From contig NZ_JAPKFL010000007.1 in NCBI RefSeq assembly GCF_026262575.1, forward strand, positions 62,001 to 126,000: a stretch of DNA of 64,000 nt, written 5' to 3'. Shown one piece after another: positions 8,491 through 17,103 of this stretch (the stretch's first letter is position 1; every line of letters starts with the position of its first letter). The notes under the pieces are model-generated. The model was given only the letters and a program-made list of their open reading frames with translations. It searched no databases and was not told the DNA's origin. The position numbers were made by a program, and so were the translations under genes. This DNA is from Streptomyces marinisediminis. Its GTDB lineage: Bacteria; Actinomycetota; Actinomycetes; Streptomycetales; Streptomycetaceae.

Positions 8491-8862
8491 GTGAGCACTA
8501 CACCAGTACCGCGCGGCTCCTCCGGCACCGCCGCCCCCGCGCCCGCGTCCGACACCGCGCCCGGCGGCCCCGCGCCCGGCGCCGCCTCAGGCCCGGGCGA
8601 CGGCCGGCGGCCCGGCGACGCGCTGGTGCGCGTCGGTGGCGTCGTCTTCGCCGCCGGGGCGCTGGCCACCCTCGTCACCTTCGTCCCGTTCTTCCTGGGC
8701 ACCGACCCCTTCCCGTCCTACGCCTACGCGCTGTCCATGCTGATGGGCGTCGGCTTCGCGCTGGCCGGCGCCGGGTTCTGGCGCGGGGTGCGGGCGCAGC
8801 GGCACGGGGTGCGCGCTCAGGCGGTGGCGGCGTCCGGCTCGCCCGGGTCGTCCGGCTCGTAG
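8491..8862 (+). CDS. Small two-span membrane protein
   Basis: The 123-residue protein has a Pro/Ala/Gly-rich N-terminus of about 45 residues and two membrane helices (VRVGGVVFAAGALATLVTF and AYALSMLMGVGFALAGAGF). I do not recognise a function. GTG at 8491 was chosen because the upstream part of the open frame looks non-coding. Its last 46 bases overlap the convergent HAD phosphatase gene, so the C-terminal QAVAASGSPGSSGS is read from DNA that also encodes the other protein. Confidence 0.6.
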   Translation: MSTTPVPRGSSGTAAPAPASDTAPGGPAPGAASGPGDGRRPGDALVRVGGVVFAAGALATLVTFVPFFLGTDPFPSYAYALSMLMGVGFALAGAGFWRGVRAQRHGVRAQAVAASGSPGSSGS

Positions 8863-9473
8863 CCCGCCAGCCACCCGGCGAACGCGGTGAGGTCGTCCAG
8901 CACCACGTCGGCCCCGGCCGCCCGCAGCTCCTGGGGCGGGCACGGCCCGGTGGCCACGGCCACCGCGAGCGCTCCGGCCGCGTGCGCCCCGCGCACGTCC
9001 GCGGTGTGGTCGCCGACGTAGACGCCCGCCCGGTGCTCGCGCAGCGCCGTCGCCTTGGCCTCGGCCCACAGCCCGCCGTGCAGCGCGTCCGGCGCCAGCC
9101 CCAGGTGCGCCAGGTGCAGCTTGGCGTTCCCCTCGTGCTTGGCGGTGACGACCAGTGAGCGGCCCGCCCGCTCCCGCACCGCCGCGAGCGCCGCGTGCGC
9201 GCCGGGCAGCGCGGGCGTCGGCGCGATCGCGTGCTCGACGTACAGCGCCCGGTAGCGGTCGGCGACGGCCGGGACCTTGGGGGCCGGGAACCAGTGGGCC
9301 AGCTCGTGCTCCAGCGGCGGTCCGAGCCGGCTGACGGCCAGCGCGCTGTCGACGAAGACCCCGGTCTCGGCGGCGAGCGCGTCGTAGGTGACCTTGATCC
9401 CGGGCCGGGAGTCGATCAGCGTCATGTCGAGGTCGAAGCCGACGACGACCGGCCGGCGGGGTGTCTCGGGCAT
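8817..9473 (-). CDS. HAD-superfamily phosphatase
   Basis: The 218-residue protein has the haloacid dehalogenase signatures: motif I FDLDMTLIDS with the nucleophile and acid/base Asp pair, motif II VVTAK, and motif IV VGDHTADV for magnesium. A helical cap lies between motifs I and II, as in phosphoglycolate phosphatase-like members. It should hydrolyse a small phosphate ester, but the substrate is not evident. It is convergent and overlapping with the membrane-protein gene on its 3' side. Confidence 0.8.
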   Translation of the reverse strand: MPETPRRPVVVGFDLDMTLIDSRPGIKVTYDALAAETGVFVDSALAVSRLGPPLEHELAHWFPAPKVPAVADRYRALYVEHAIAPTPALPGAHAALAAVRERAGRSLVVTAKHEGNAKLHLAHLGLAPDALHGGLWAEAKATALREHRAGVYVGDHTADVRGAHAAGALAVAVATGPCPPQELRAAGADVVLDDLTAFAGWLAGYEPDDPGEPDAATA

Positions 9474-9569
9474 GCCTCCATTGTGGCACCGCGGCGTCGT
9501 GGCCCCGCGGCGTTGGCCGCCGCCCGCCGCGCCCGCCGCGCCCGGTGAGCCGCCCGGCGGGCGCCCCGG

Positions 9570-12011
9570 CTACGCCTCCTCCGCGAGTTCCGCGACGCCG
9601 GTGACGCGGTGGAGGGCGAAGGTGCGGACCTCGTCGGCGGTGTGGTCGTAGGCGGTCACGAACCCGCCCTCGACCCGGACCGGGTCGATGACGCGCTGGC
9701 TGGCGGCCCCCTCGGCGTTGACGTACCCCATCCACACCGGGGAGCCGGTGAGCACCGCCGACTGCATCGTGGCCAGCGTGTCCGCCGCCCCCGTCCGCGG
9801 CAGCCCGCCGGGCGGGGCGCCCCGGGCGCCTTGGGCGCCGGGGCGGGCCGCGGCGTGCGGGGCGGTGGCGGCCAGGTCGCCCGCGCGGACGGCGCGGACG
9901 GCGGCGGCCAGCAGCGTGTCGTCGGGCCGGGGCGGCCCCTCGGACACCGGCTCGGGGGCGGTGCGCGGCGGGGTGCGGTGGGCGGCGGCGCGCGCGATGA
10001 GCACGTCGCCGTCGGCGGACTCGGCGGCCGGAGCGTAGCCCATGGCGCGCAGGGTGGCCAGCAGCTCGGCCGGGTCCGCCTCGGCGGCCAGCACGGTGGG
10101 CGCGAGCAGGCGCGGGCGCAGCGGGGCGGAGCGCTTGTCGGCCAGGATCTCCGCGAGCAGCGCGTCGTCGTCGCACCGCACGTAGCTGGACGCCGCGCCC
10201 ACCCGCAGCCTGCCGTGCCGCCGGGCGACGTCGTCCACCAGGTACGTCAGCGGCTGCGGCACCGGGGTGCGGGAGTGGGCGGCGAGGAAGGCGTGCACGT
10301 CGGCGGCGCTCTGCCCGGCGTCCAGGGCGCGCCGCACCGAGTCGGGCGTGAACCGGTACACGGTCGCGCCGCCCTTGGACTCGACGTCGGCGAGCATGCC
10401 GAGGGTGTCCGCCAGCGGGCGCCGCAGCGGGCCCGGGGCGACGGCGGTGAGGTCGGCCTGGAGCAGTACGTCGTCCAGGGGTTCGGGCAGCAGCGGCGCC
10501 AGCCCGTCCGCGGCGGACTCCACCGCGGCGGCGCGCTCCGCCCCCGTCCGGGCGGCGGGCAGCGGGCGCGCGTACGCGGCGAGCGCGCCGCGTCCGGTCA
10601 CGCCCAGCAGCTCGGCCTCGCGCACGGTGGCCGCGCACAGCGCCGCGCGCAGCTCCTCGGAGGTGCGCAGCGGGCGCTCCCAGCGCAGCCGGGCCAGCAG
10701 GTCCGGCTCGTGCGGCGCGCCCCCGGCCGGGAGCGCGGCGAGCAGTTCGAGCACGTGGCGGCGCAGCACGGGCGCGGCGGTGCGGTCCAGACCGGGGCCG
10801 AGGGCGGCCAGGGTGCGCCCCCTGCCGTCGCGCGCACCGGCCAGGCCGGGGACGCGGGTGGCGGTCAGCCAGGCGGCGACCAGCGCGGCCCAGCGGTCCT
10901 GGGGCGGCTGGTCGAGCCAGGCGTCGGCGGCCGGGGTGGGCGCGTACCGCTCGTCGGTCTCGCCGTCGGAGGCCACCAGGCCGGCCGCGTAGGCCAGTTC
11001 GATCCAGAAGGCGGCGACGGGCTCGGGCAGGTCCAGCGCGGCGGCGGTGCGCTTGAGGTCGCGCACCCCGAGTCCGCCGGCGCGCAGCACGGGCGGCGGC
11101 GCGGCGCCCCAGGCGTCCAGCAGTTCGGCGACGGTGCCCAGGGCGGTGAACGCCTGCCCGGCCGCCGAGGCGTCCACGGTGGCGGGCCGGTGCTCGGCGC
11201 GGACGGGCACCGGCGGCGGGTCCGGCTCCAGCGCGCGGTGCGCGCGGCCGCCGCGCAGGTGCAGGGCCACCTCGCGGGGCAGCACGACGGTGGGCCCGCC
11301 GGCCGGCAGGAGCAGACCGCGGTCCAGCAGCCAGCGCACCGGGGGCGAGGGCGCCGCGCCGTCGCTCTCCGCGCCGAGGGTGCCGTAGGGCGGGCCCCAG
11401 ACCAGCTTGGCGAGCACCTCGTGGGCGGCCCGCGGCGCCCGCGCGAGCAGGTCGGCCAGCCGCTCGCCGTCGGTGAACAGCTCGGTGAGGGCGGTCAGCG
11501 CGCTCACCGGGTCGTGCGTGGTGGGCAGGCCCGCGCTGGTCAGCAGCTCCTGGAGGCGGCCGGGGGAGGTGCCGGCCGCCGCCTCCGCCAGCGTCGGCCC
11601 GAGCCCCGTCGGGGAGGGGGCGGAGGGCCCGGCGGCGAGCAGTTCCCGCGCCGTGCGCACCAGGCGCGGCCGGTCCTTGGGGCCCCACACCAGCGCGCGG
11701 TCGCGCAGGGCGGCCAGCGCGCGGGGCAGCGCCCGCTCACCGCCGGGCAGCAGCGCGGCCAGCTCGGCGTACGGGCACGGATCGGGGGCGACGGCCAGCG
11801 CCTGCGCCGTCTGCAGGGTGAAGCGGTCCAGCCGCTCGACGGCGCGGGCCACGGAGGCGCGCGTCGCGGCGCGGGTGGCCAACTGCGTGAGGTCGCCGGG
11901 CACGGGCGTGAGCAGGTCGGGCCGGGCGAGCAGCAGCGTGCCCAGCGCGTCGTCGGGCCTGCCGCGCAGCTCCTCGGCCAGGGTGCGGGGCGCGCCGGTC
12001 TCACGGGTCAT
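9570..12011 (-). CDS. Helicase-associated (XPB/Ssl2-type) domain protein
   Basis: This 813-residue protein lacks Walker A/B motifs. It consists of helical regions followed by a C-terminal module resembling the domain found with XPB/Ssl2 helicases (near AFLAAHSRTPVPQPLTYLVD), and ends with a WYL-like segment (GYVNAEGAASQRVIDPVRVE, then HRVTGVAELAEE). Actinobacteria commonly encode such a protein close to the bacterial XPB helicase, and XPB lies 6 kb away at 18196. A role as XPB partner or DNA-binding adaptor is inference. It is divergent from the gene at 12056 across 44 bases. Confidence 0.7.
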   Translation of the reverse strand: MTRETGAPRTLAEELRGRPDDALGTLLLARPDLLTPVPGDLTQLATRAATRASVARAVERLDRFTLQTAQALAVAPDPCPYAELAALLPGGERALPRALAALRDRALVWGPKDRPRLVRTARELLAAGPSAPSPTGLGPTLAEAAAGTSPGRLQELLTSAGLPTTHDPVSALTALTELFTDGERLADLLARAPRAAHEVLAKLVWGPPYGTLGAESDGAAPSPPVRWLLDRGLLLPAGGPTVVLPREVALHLRGGRAHRALEPDPPPVPVRAEHRPATVDASAAGQAFTALGTVAELLDAWGAAPPPVLRAGGLGVRDLKRTAAALDLPEPVAAFWIELAYAAGLVASDGETDERYAPTPAADAWLDQPPQDRWAALVAAWLTATRVPGLAGARDGRGRTLAALGPGLDRTAAPVLRRHVLELLAALPAGGAPHEPDLLARLRWERPLRTSEELRAALCAATVREAELLGVTGRGALAAYARPLPAARTGAERAAAVESAADGLAPLLPEPLDDVLLQADLTAVAPGPLRRPLADTLGMLADVESKGGATVYRFTPDSVRRALDAGQSAADVHAFLAAHSRTPVPQPLTYLVDDVARRHGRLRVGAASSYVRCDDDALLAEILADKRSAPLRPRLLAPTVLAAEADPAELLATLRAMGYAPAAESADGDVLIARAAAHRTPPRTAPEPVSEGPPRPDDTLLAAAVRAVRAGDLAATAPHAAARPGAQGARGAPPGGLPRTGAADTLATMQSAVLTGSPVWMGYVNAEGAASQRVIDPVRVEGGFVTAYDHTADEVRTFALHRVTGVAELAEEA

Positions 12012-12055
12012 CCTTCAAACGGTACCGGGGCCGGGCGGCGGGGTACGGTCTTCGG

Positions 12056-13090
12056 GTGGGGATCGAAAGCGAGAAACTCGTCTTCGACTATCTGAGCCGG
12101 GTGGGTGACCTGGCGCAGCACACGACGCTGACGGCTGCCGAGAAGGCCCGCCTGGTCGGTGAGTTGCGGGCCGGCATCGAGCGGGCGCGGGCCGAGGGGA
12201 GCGCCGAGTCGGCCGCGGAGGTGCGGCGTCTGCTGCGGCGTTTCGGGCGGCCGGAGGAGGTCGTCGCGGCGGCCGACGCCGGGGAGGGGGTGCCGCGACC
12301 GCGGCCCGCCGAACCGGAGGGCCCGGGCGTGGGGCGGCTGCGCCGGCGCCGGGCGGGGCCGCCGCCTCCCGAGCCCGCGGCGCCGAGCGGTCCGACGCCG
12401 CCGCACCTGGTGGGCATGGACGAGCTGCCGCCGGAGGCCGCCGACCCGGAGTGGTGGCGCGGGGACCCCGCGCCGACGGTGCGGGCCAGCGGCGGGCACG
12501 TCGACGGGTTCGTCGGCGGGATCGAGATTCCGGAGATGCTGCTGCCGCCCTCCGGGGACGGCGAGTCGCCCACCCTCGTCCCGGACCAGGTCGCGCGCGG
12601 GGACGGGCCGGCGCCCGCGGTGGAGGCCGCGCCCGCGCTGGAGGCGGCGGCCGGGGACGCGCAGGCGCCCGCGGGACGGTTCGCCCGGCTGCGGAAGGCG
12701 GCGCTGGCGCGCGCGCTCCCGGGCCGGGGCGCGGCGCCCGGGGTGGTCCGGGTGGGCGGACCGGTGGAACTGCTGGCGGCGCTCGCGCTGGTGGCCGGTG
12801 CCGTGCTCGGCTCGCTGCCCGCGCTGGCCGCCGGGTGGCTGCTGGCGTGGTGGTCGCCCCGGCTGCCGGTGGCGGAGCGCAAGTGGGCGGTGCTGGGTAT
12901 GCCGGGGCTGGTGGCGGGCGCGGTGCTGGTGTGGCTGTGGGGGCGGGCGGGCGGACGCTGGGGCGAGCCGATCGCCGAGGGCGGGATGCGCGAGGTGCTC
13001 GACGGGACGTACCCGTGGGTGGTGCGCGTCGCGGCCGTCGCCTCGGCGGCGTTCCTCCTGTGGCGCGCCCGCCGCCCGACCGGCGACTGA
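12056..13090 (+). CDS. Membrane protein with HAAS-like N-terminal domain
   Basis: The 344-residue protein starts with a helical region (about residues 5-75, FDYLSRVGDLAQHTTLTAAE and VRRLLRRFGRPEEVV) like the HAAS/DUF1700 signalling domains that often sit before membrane segments. A long Pro/Ala/Gly-rich linker follows, then four hydrophobic helices in the last 110 residues. A sensory or regulatory membrane role is plausible but not demonstrated. The start is GTG. Confidence 0.6.
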   Translation: MGIESEKLVFDYLSRVGDLAQHTTLTAAEKARLVGELRAGIERARAEGSAESAAEVRRLLRRFGRPEEVVAAADAGEGVPRPRPAEPEGPGVGRLRRRRAGPPPPEPAAPSGPTPPHLVGMDELPPEAADPEWWRGDPAPTVRASGGHVDGFVGGIEIPEMLLPPSGDGESPTLVPDQVARGDGPAPAVEAAPALEAAAGDAQAPAGRFARLRKAALARALPGRGAAPGVVRVGGPVELLAALALVAGAVLGSLPALAAGWLLAWWSPRLPVAERKWAVLGMPGLVAGAVLVWLWGRAGGRWGEPIAEGGMREVLDGTYPWVVRVAAVASAAFLLWRARRPTGD

Positions 13091-13197
13091 CCCGGCCCGC
13101 CCCCGGACCGGAGCCGCGCGCCGGGCCCCGGGCGCGGACGCAGAGCCGCGGGGCCGGGCCGGTGGGCCGGGGCCGGTGGGTGCGGGCGGAGGCGGGG

Positions 13198-14034
13198 TCA
13201 GCCGTTGTCGCCGGCCCAGGCCAGTTCGTCGGAGTCTCCGGTGCCGTCCCAGGTGAGCGTGAGGCTCTCGCCGCCGCCGGACTTCTCCGCCGTCGCGGAG
13301 AACAGCTCCTCCGACCCCTCCTCGCCGCAGGACAGCGCGATGCGGAACGACGTTCCGTCGGCGTAGCCGAGTCCGCCGCACACGCCCTTGTCGCCGAAGT
13401 CGAGGTAGGCGACGGTGTTCTTGCCCGCGCCCTCGCCCGTGGTCAGCTCCTCGCCCACGGACATGGTCTTGATGTCCTCGGACTGCCAGGTGCCCATCCA
13501 CTCGTCGGCGGCGGGCGCGGGGCCGGGGTCGGCGCCGTAGTCCTCGTCGTCCTGCGGGTCCCGGCCGTAGTCGAGGTCGTCGTCGATGTCCAGCGGCGAC
13601 TCGCTGGGGGTGGGCTCCAGGTCGGGCCACGACCCGCCGGACCCGCTCGGCTCGGGGCCGGGGTCGGGGCTGCCCTCGGCGGCCACGTCCCCGCGCTCGC
13701 CGTCGGCCCCGCTGTTCAGCGCGATGACGACGCCGCCGCCCGCGAGGAGCACGACGGCCGCCGCCCCGCCGATGATCGCCGCCAGCTTGCCCTTCGACCT
13801 GCGCGGCGGCCCCGGCGGGGGCGGGAAGCCGCCGTAGGGGCCGGGCGCGGAGTAGGGGCCGGGGACGGCGTACGGGCCCGCCTGCTGCCCGCCGGGCTGC
13901 CCGGGGTAGCCGTACTGCGGCGCGCCCGGGGGCGGCTGGTAGGGCCCCGGCGGGGGCGGTTGCGCGGGCGGGCCGTACGGCGGCTGCTGCGCGCCCGGGC
14001 CGTCCTGCGGGGGCTGGCCGGGAGGCTGGGTCAT
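13198..14034 (-). CDS. Single-span membrane protein with proline-rich N-terminus
   Basis: The 278-residue product opens with about 80 residues of Pro/Gly/Gln/Tyr repeats (PPYGPPAQPPPPGPYQPPPG type). One membrane helix follows (KLAAIIGGAAAVVLLAGGGV), then an acidic Pro/Ser/Asp-rich linker and an outer domain of about 110 residues starting near WMGTWQSEDIK with two cysteines. The layout suggests an N-in membrane protein that displays a small beta-rich domain. I do not recognise the outer domain. The gene begins upstream of the peptide operon's last gene and is separated from it by 191 bases. Confidence 0.6.
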   Translation of the reverse strand: MTQPPGQPPQDGPGAQQPPYGPPAQPPPPGPYQPPPGAPQYGYPGQPGGQQAGPYAVPGPYSAPGPYGGFPPPPGPPRRSKGKLAAIIGGAAAVVLLAGGGVVIALNSGADGERGDVAAEGSPDPGPEPSGSGGSWPDLEPTPSESPLDIDDDLDYGRDPQDDEDYGADPGPAPAADEWMGTWQSEDIKTMSVGEELTTGEGAGKNTVAYLDFGDKGVCGGLGYADGTSFRIALSCGEEGSEELFSATAEKSGGGESLTLTWDGTGDSDELAWAGDNG

Positions 14035-14225
14035 CGGGTCACCTCGTGCGGGCCCGGCGGCAACACGGCCTCTCCCGCTCCCCGGTGTCCACGTCCCCCC
14101 GGAAAGGCCCCCGCAACCGCGGACCCGCCGCGTTGTTCGGTCCGTCTTCGGTCCACGGCGTGCGAGCGGGTGTCCCCTCATCATCCCCCACCGGGGGCGC
14201 CGCACTCCACTGGGCCGCCCGCGCC

Positions 14226-15239
14226 TCAGTCCAGCAGCGCCAGCGCCGCCGGGCCGAGTGCGCTGGCGCGGGTCCACCGGCGGGTGGCCAGGGCGACGAC
14301 GGCGGTGCGGGTGGCCGGGCGGAAGCCGAGGAACGCCTCGTGGCCCAGCGTGCCGCCGGCGTGGCAGCGCACGGCGTCGGCGCCGTCGCCGTGGTGGTAC
14401 CAGGTCAGCGTGTGCGTCTGGCGGCGGGTGACGCCGCGCACGAGCACGGGGCGGGACACGGCGCGCAGGGCGCCGGCCAGCGGGGCGGGGGCGCGCGCGG
14501 GGTCGAGGTGGGCCTCCAGGTAGCCCAGGAGGTCGTCCGGGGTGGCGCGGACGGCACCCGCGGGGGCGAATCCGGCCATGCGCAGCGGGGGCGCCGGGGT
14601 GCCGTCGCGGCGGTGCCCGGTGGCGTCCCGCCCGGCGGTGCCGGGGTGGAGCCCGGTGCCCCCCAGGCCCAGCGGGGCCAGGACGCGGTCGGTGAGCAGG
14701 TCGGCGTAGGCGGTGCCGCAGGTGTGGGCGAGCGCCTGGCCGAGCAGCGCGACGCCGAAGTTGGAGTACCACCAGCGGGTGCCGGGCCGGTGCCGGGGGC
14801 GGGCGCGGGCGAAGGCGGCCAGCAGCGCACCGGCGCCGTAGCGGGCGTAGGGGTTGGTGTGCCAGGCGGGGAGCGCCTGGCGCCAGAACGCGGCGTCGTG
14901 GGGCAGCCGGGGCAGCCCGGCGGTGTGGGTGGCCAGGTGGGCCAGGGTGATGGCGGCGCGGTGCCGGTGGGGGGCCGGGGGCCCGGGGAGGTGCGCGGTC
15001 ACCGGGTCGCGCAGGCGCACGTGCCCGGCGTGCGCGAGGGCGGCCAGCAGCAGCACGGTGAAGGTCTTGGACGCCGAGCCGATCTCGTACCGCTGGTGCG
15101 CGCGGCCCTCGGGCGGCTCGGGCCCGGACCCGCCGGTGTGCGCGTACCGCTCGCCGTCCCGGCTGACGGCGAGGACGACGTCGGGCCCGTCCACCGCGCG
15201 GGCCGCCTCCCGCACCCGCGCGGCCCAGGCCGGGGTCAT
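14226..15239 (-). CDS. Class C beta-lactamase-fold serine hydrolase
   Basis: The 337-residue protein has the three active-site motifs of the beta-lactamase/D-alanyl-D-alanine carboxypeptidase fold: SASK (nucleophile Ser and general-base Lys, about residue 54), YSN (about residue 157), and HAGGTLG as the third element. There is no clear signal peptide, so the enzyme is probably cytosolic, unlike resistance lactamases. Members of this fold act as esterases, peptidases or acyltransferases. It is the last gene of the 18.05-14.2 kb operon and overlaps the preceding DUF6895-like gene in an ATGA, so it may process that operon's peptide; that is inference. Confidence 0.8.
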   Translation of the reverse strand: MTPAWAARVREAARAVDGPDVVLAVSRDGERYAHTGGSGPEPPEGRAHQRYEIGSASKTFTVLLLAALAHAGHVRLRDPVTAHLPGPPAPHRHRAAITLAHLATHTAGLPRLPHDAAFWRQALPAWHTNPYARYGAGALLAAFARARPRHRPGTRWWYSNFGVALLGQALAHTCGTAYADLLTDRVLAPLGLGGTGLHPGTAGRDATGHRRDGTPAPPLRMAGFAPAGAVRATPDDLLGYLEAHLDPARAPAPLAGALRAVSRPVLVRGVTRRQTHTLTWYHHGDGADAVRCHAGGTLGHEAFLGFRPATRTAVVALATRRWTRASALGPAALALLD

Positions 15240-16156
15240 CCGGGGTCCGCCGACAGCGCCGACAGGGAGCGGGAGGTGGCCATCGCGGAGGCGAACGCGG
15301 CGACGAGGGTGGGGTGGTGGACGAGGTCGAACAGCCGCCCGGCGTCGTCGCAGGCGGGCAGCGCGCCCTCGGCGGGCATGGCCCCGCCGGCGTCCTGAGC
15401 GGCCGCGTACCGCTGCCACAGCCCCTCGTCCAGCGCCGGCTCGGGCAGGCAGGCGTCGACGACGAGGAGTTCGCCGAGGAGGTCCCAGTGGCCCAGGTCG
15501 GCCCAGTCGTGCAGCCAGGCCGGGAGCCACCGGGCGAGGTAGGCGGCCAGCTCGGGCGGCAGCCCGTCCGGGCGGGCGCCCCAGCGGGTGAGGTGGAAGA
15601 CGGTGTGGGTGACGTCGTAGGTGATGTGGAAGCCGGCCGTCCACGGTTCGGGGGTGCGGCCGAGCCAGGTGCGCGCGGTGGCCTCGGCGATGTCGACGGA
15701 CGGCGCGAGCCCGGCGCGCTGCTCGGTGACGGCCAGGCCGAGCCGTCGCACCGGGTGCATCTCCAGCGCCTGCCAGCCGGCGAGCCGGTGGGTGAGCGCG
15801 GCGGCCCGTTCGACCTGCGGGTTGCGGTGGCCCAGCTCCCGGAAGGGGGCGTAGAGCTCCAGCGGCATGGGGCTCAGCGGCTCGTCGCGCTGCATGCGCG
15901 CGAGCACGGTGCCGCCTTCGAGCACCTCGCCCCAGGCGAAGTCGACGAGCTGCCGCACGAGGGCGGCCTGCCGGCTGCCGGCGACGCCCTCGCGCAGCAG
16001 GGTGGCGCCGATCGTGGCCAGCTCGCCGACGGGCTTGAGCCGCGTGCGGTCCTCGGCGTCGCCCGGCCGGTCCTTCAGCCGGAACCCGTCGCGGTGGGCG
16101 GCCAGCCACTCCAGGGCGGCGACGCCGACCTCGTGCAGCAGGCGGGTGCGGTTCAC
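15236..16156 (-). CDS. DUF6895-like protein, copy 1
   Basis: The 306-residue protein is all-helical in appearance and has no signal peptide or membrane segment. It shares with its neighbour the ordered motifs LKPVGELA, MPLELYA, TARTWLGRTPEPW, THTVFHLTRWGARP, LARWLPAWL, VDACLPEP and HHPTLVAAFASAM. The conserved His and Cys residues could form a metal site, but this is not established. I place it in DUF6895 from memory of the HxxFHxTxWG pattern. GTGA and ATGA overlaps on either side show tight translational coupling. Confidence 0.65.
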   Translation of the reverse strand: MNRTRLLHEVGVAALEWLAAHRDGFRLKDRPGDAEDRTRLKPVGELATIGATLLREGVAGSRQAALVRQLVDFAWGEVLEGGTVLARMQRDEPLSPMPLELYAPFRELGHRNPQVERAAALTHRLAGWQALEMHPVRRLGLAVTEQRAGLAPSVDIAEATARTWLGRTPEPWTAGFHITYDVTHTVFHLTRWGARPDGLPPELAAYLARWLPAWLHDWADLGHWDLLGELLVVDACLPEPALDEGLWQRYAAAQDAGGAMPAEGALPACDDAGRLFDLVHHPTLVAAFASAMATSRSLSALSADPG

Positions 16157-17103
16157 CGGGCGCCTCCCACGGTGGCCCCGGCTCGCGGCGCGGGGTCGCC
16201 GCCCTCGCCGCCCGAGCCGCCGCGGGCGAGCGCGGCGGCGAAGGCGGCGACGAGGGTGGGGTGGCAGCACAGCCGGAACTCCGCCGCGTCGTCGGCGGGC
16301 GCGGGCGGGGCCTCGCCGTGTGGGACGAAGCGGCCGTCGGGTCCCTGCGCGGCGGCGTAGGCCCGCCACTCGGCGTGGGCGTGCAGCGGCTCGGGCAGGC
16401 AGGCGGCGACGGCCAGGAGCTCCCCGGCCAGGTCCCACAGCCGCTCCTCCAGGCAGGTGCCGAGCCAGGCGGGCAGCCACGCGGTGAGGTAGGCGGCGAG
16501 GTCCGCGGGCAGCGCCTCGGGCCGCGCGCCCCAGGCGGTGACGTGGAAGACGTGGTGGGTGGCGGCGTACCCGGCGGCCTGTTCGAAGGCCCACGGCTCG
16601 GGCAGCCCGCCGAGCCAGGTCCGCGCGGTGACCGGTGCGACCGGGTGGTCCGGGGCCAGGCCGAGCCGGTGCTCGGCGCGCAGCACGGCCAGCGCGCGGG
16701 TGGGTTCGCGCTCCCCGGCGCGCCAGCTCCGGGTGCCGGTGGTGACGCGCGCGAGGTCCTCGAACGCGGCGTGGCGGAAACCGGCGTCGGCGAACCCGGC
16801 GTACAGCTCCAGCGGGTAGCTGGCGTGCGGCTCGGCACTGGCCAGCGCGTGGAACAGGGCGCCGTCGCCGCTGGCCGCCCAGGCGTGGTCGAGCAGTCCG
16901 CGCGCGGTGGCGTGCGCGGGGTCGGCGGGGTCGGTGCGGCGCAGCACGGCGGCCATGAGCTGCGCGAGCTCGCCCAGCGGCTTGACGGCGGTGTTCGGGT
17001 CGGCGCGGTCGGCGGCGTCGGGGGGCGGGCGGAAGTGTTCGCGGTGCGCGTCCAGCCAGGCCAGCGCGGCGCGCAGCACGCCGGGGGCGGGGTGCGCGGT
17101 CAC
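16153..17103 (-). CDS. DUF6895-like protein, copy 2
   Basis: This 316-residue paralogue of the following gene has the same motif order: VKPLGELAQL, YPLELYAGF, TARTWLGGLPEPW, THHVFHVTAWGARP, LTAWLPAWL, VAACLPEP and CCHPTLVAAFAAAL. The identity is clearly partial, so the pair may form a heterodimer or take different substrates. The GTG start lies inside the stop region of the 248-residue gene. No enzyme motif known to me is present. The paired His in HHVFH, the Cys in ACLPEP and the His in CHPTL recur in both copies and are candidates for function. Confidence 0.65.
   Translation of the reverse strand: MTAHPAPGVLRAALAWLDAHREHFRPPPDAADRADPNTAVKPLGELAQLMAAVLRRTDPADPAHATARGLLDHAWAASGDGALFHALASAEPHASYPLELYAGFADAGFRHAAFEDLARVTTGTRSWRAGEREPTRALAVLRAEHRLGLAPDHPVAPVTARTWLGGLPEPWAFEQAAGYAATHHVFHVTAWGARPEALPADLAAYLTAWLPAWLGTCLEERLWDLAGELLAVAACLPEPLHAHAEWRAYAAAQGPDGRFVPHGEAPPAPADDAAEFRLCCHPTLVAAFAAALARGGSGGEGGDPAPRAGATVGGAR

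Noticed and set aside
8587..11688. 1033-codon open frame on the minus strand
   Set aside because: It is a shadow of the 9570-12011 gene and its neighbours in another frame. The translation is Arg/Ala/Gly-rich with no fold, and the true gene in the overlapping frame has clear domain patterns.
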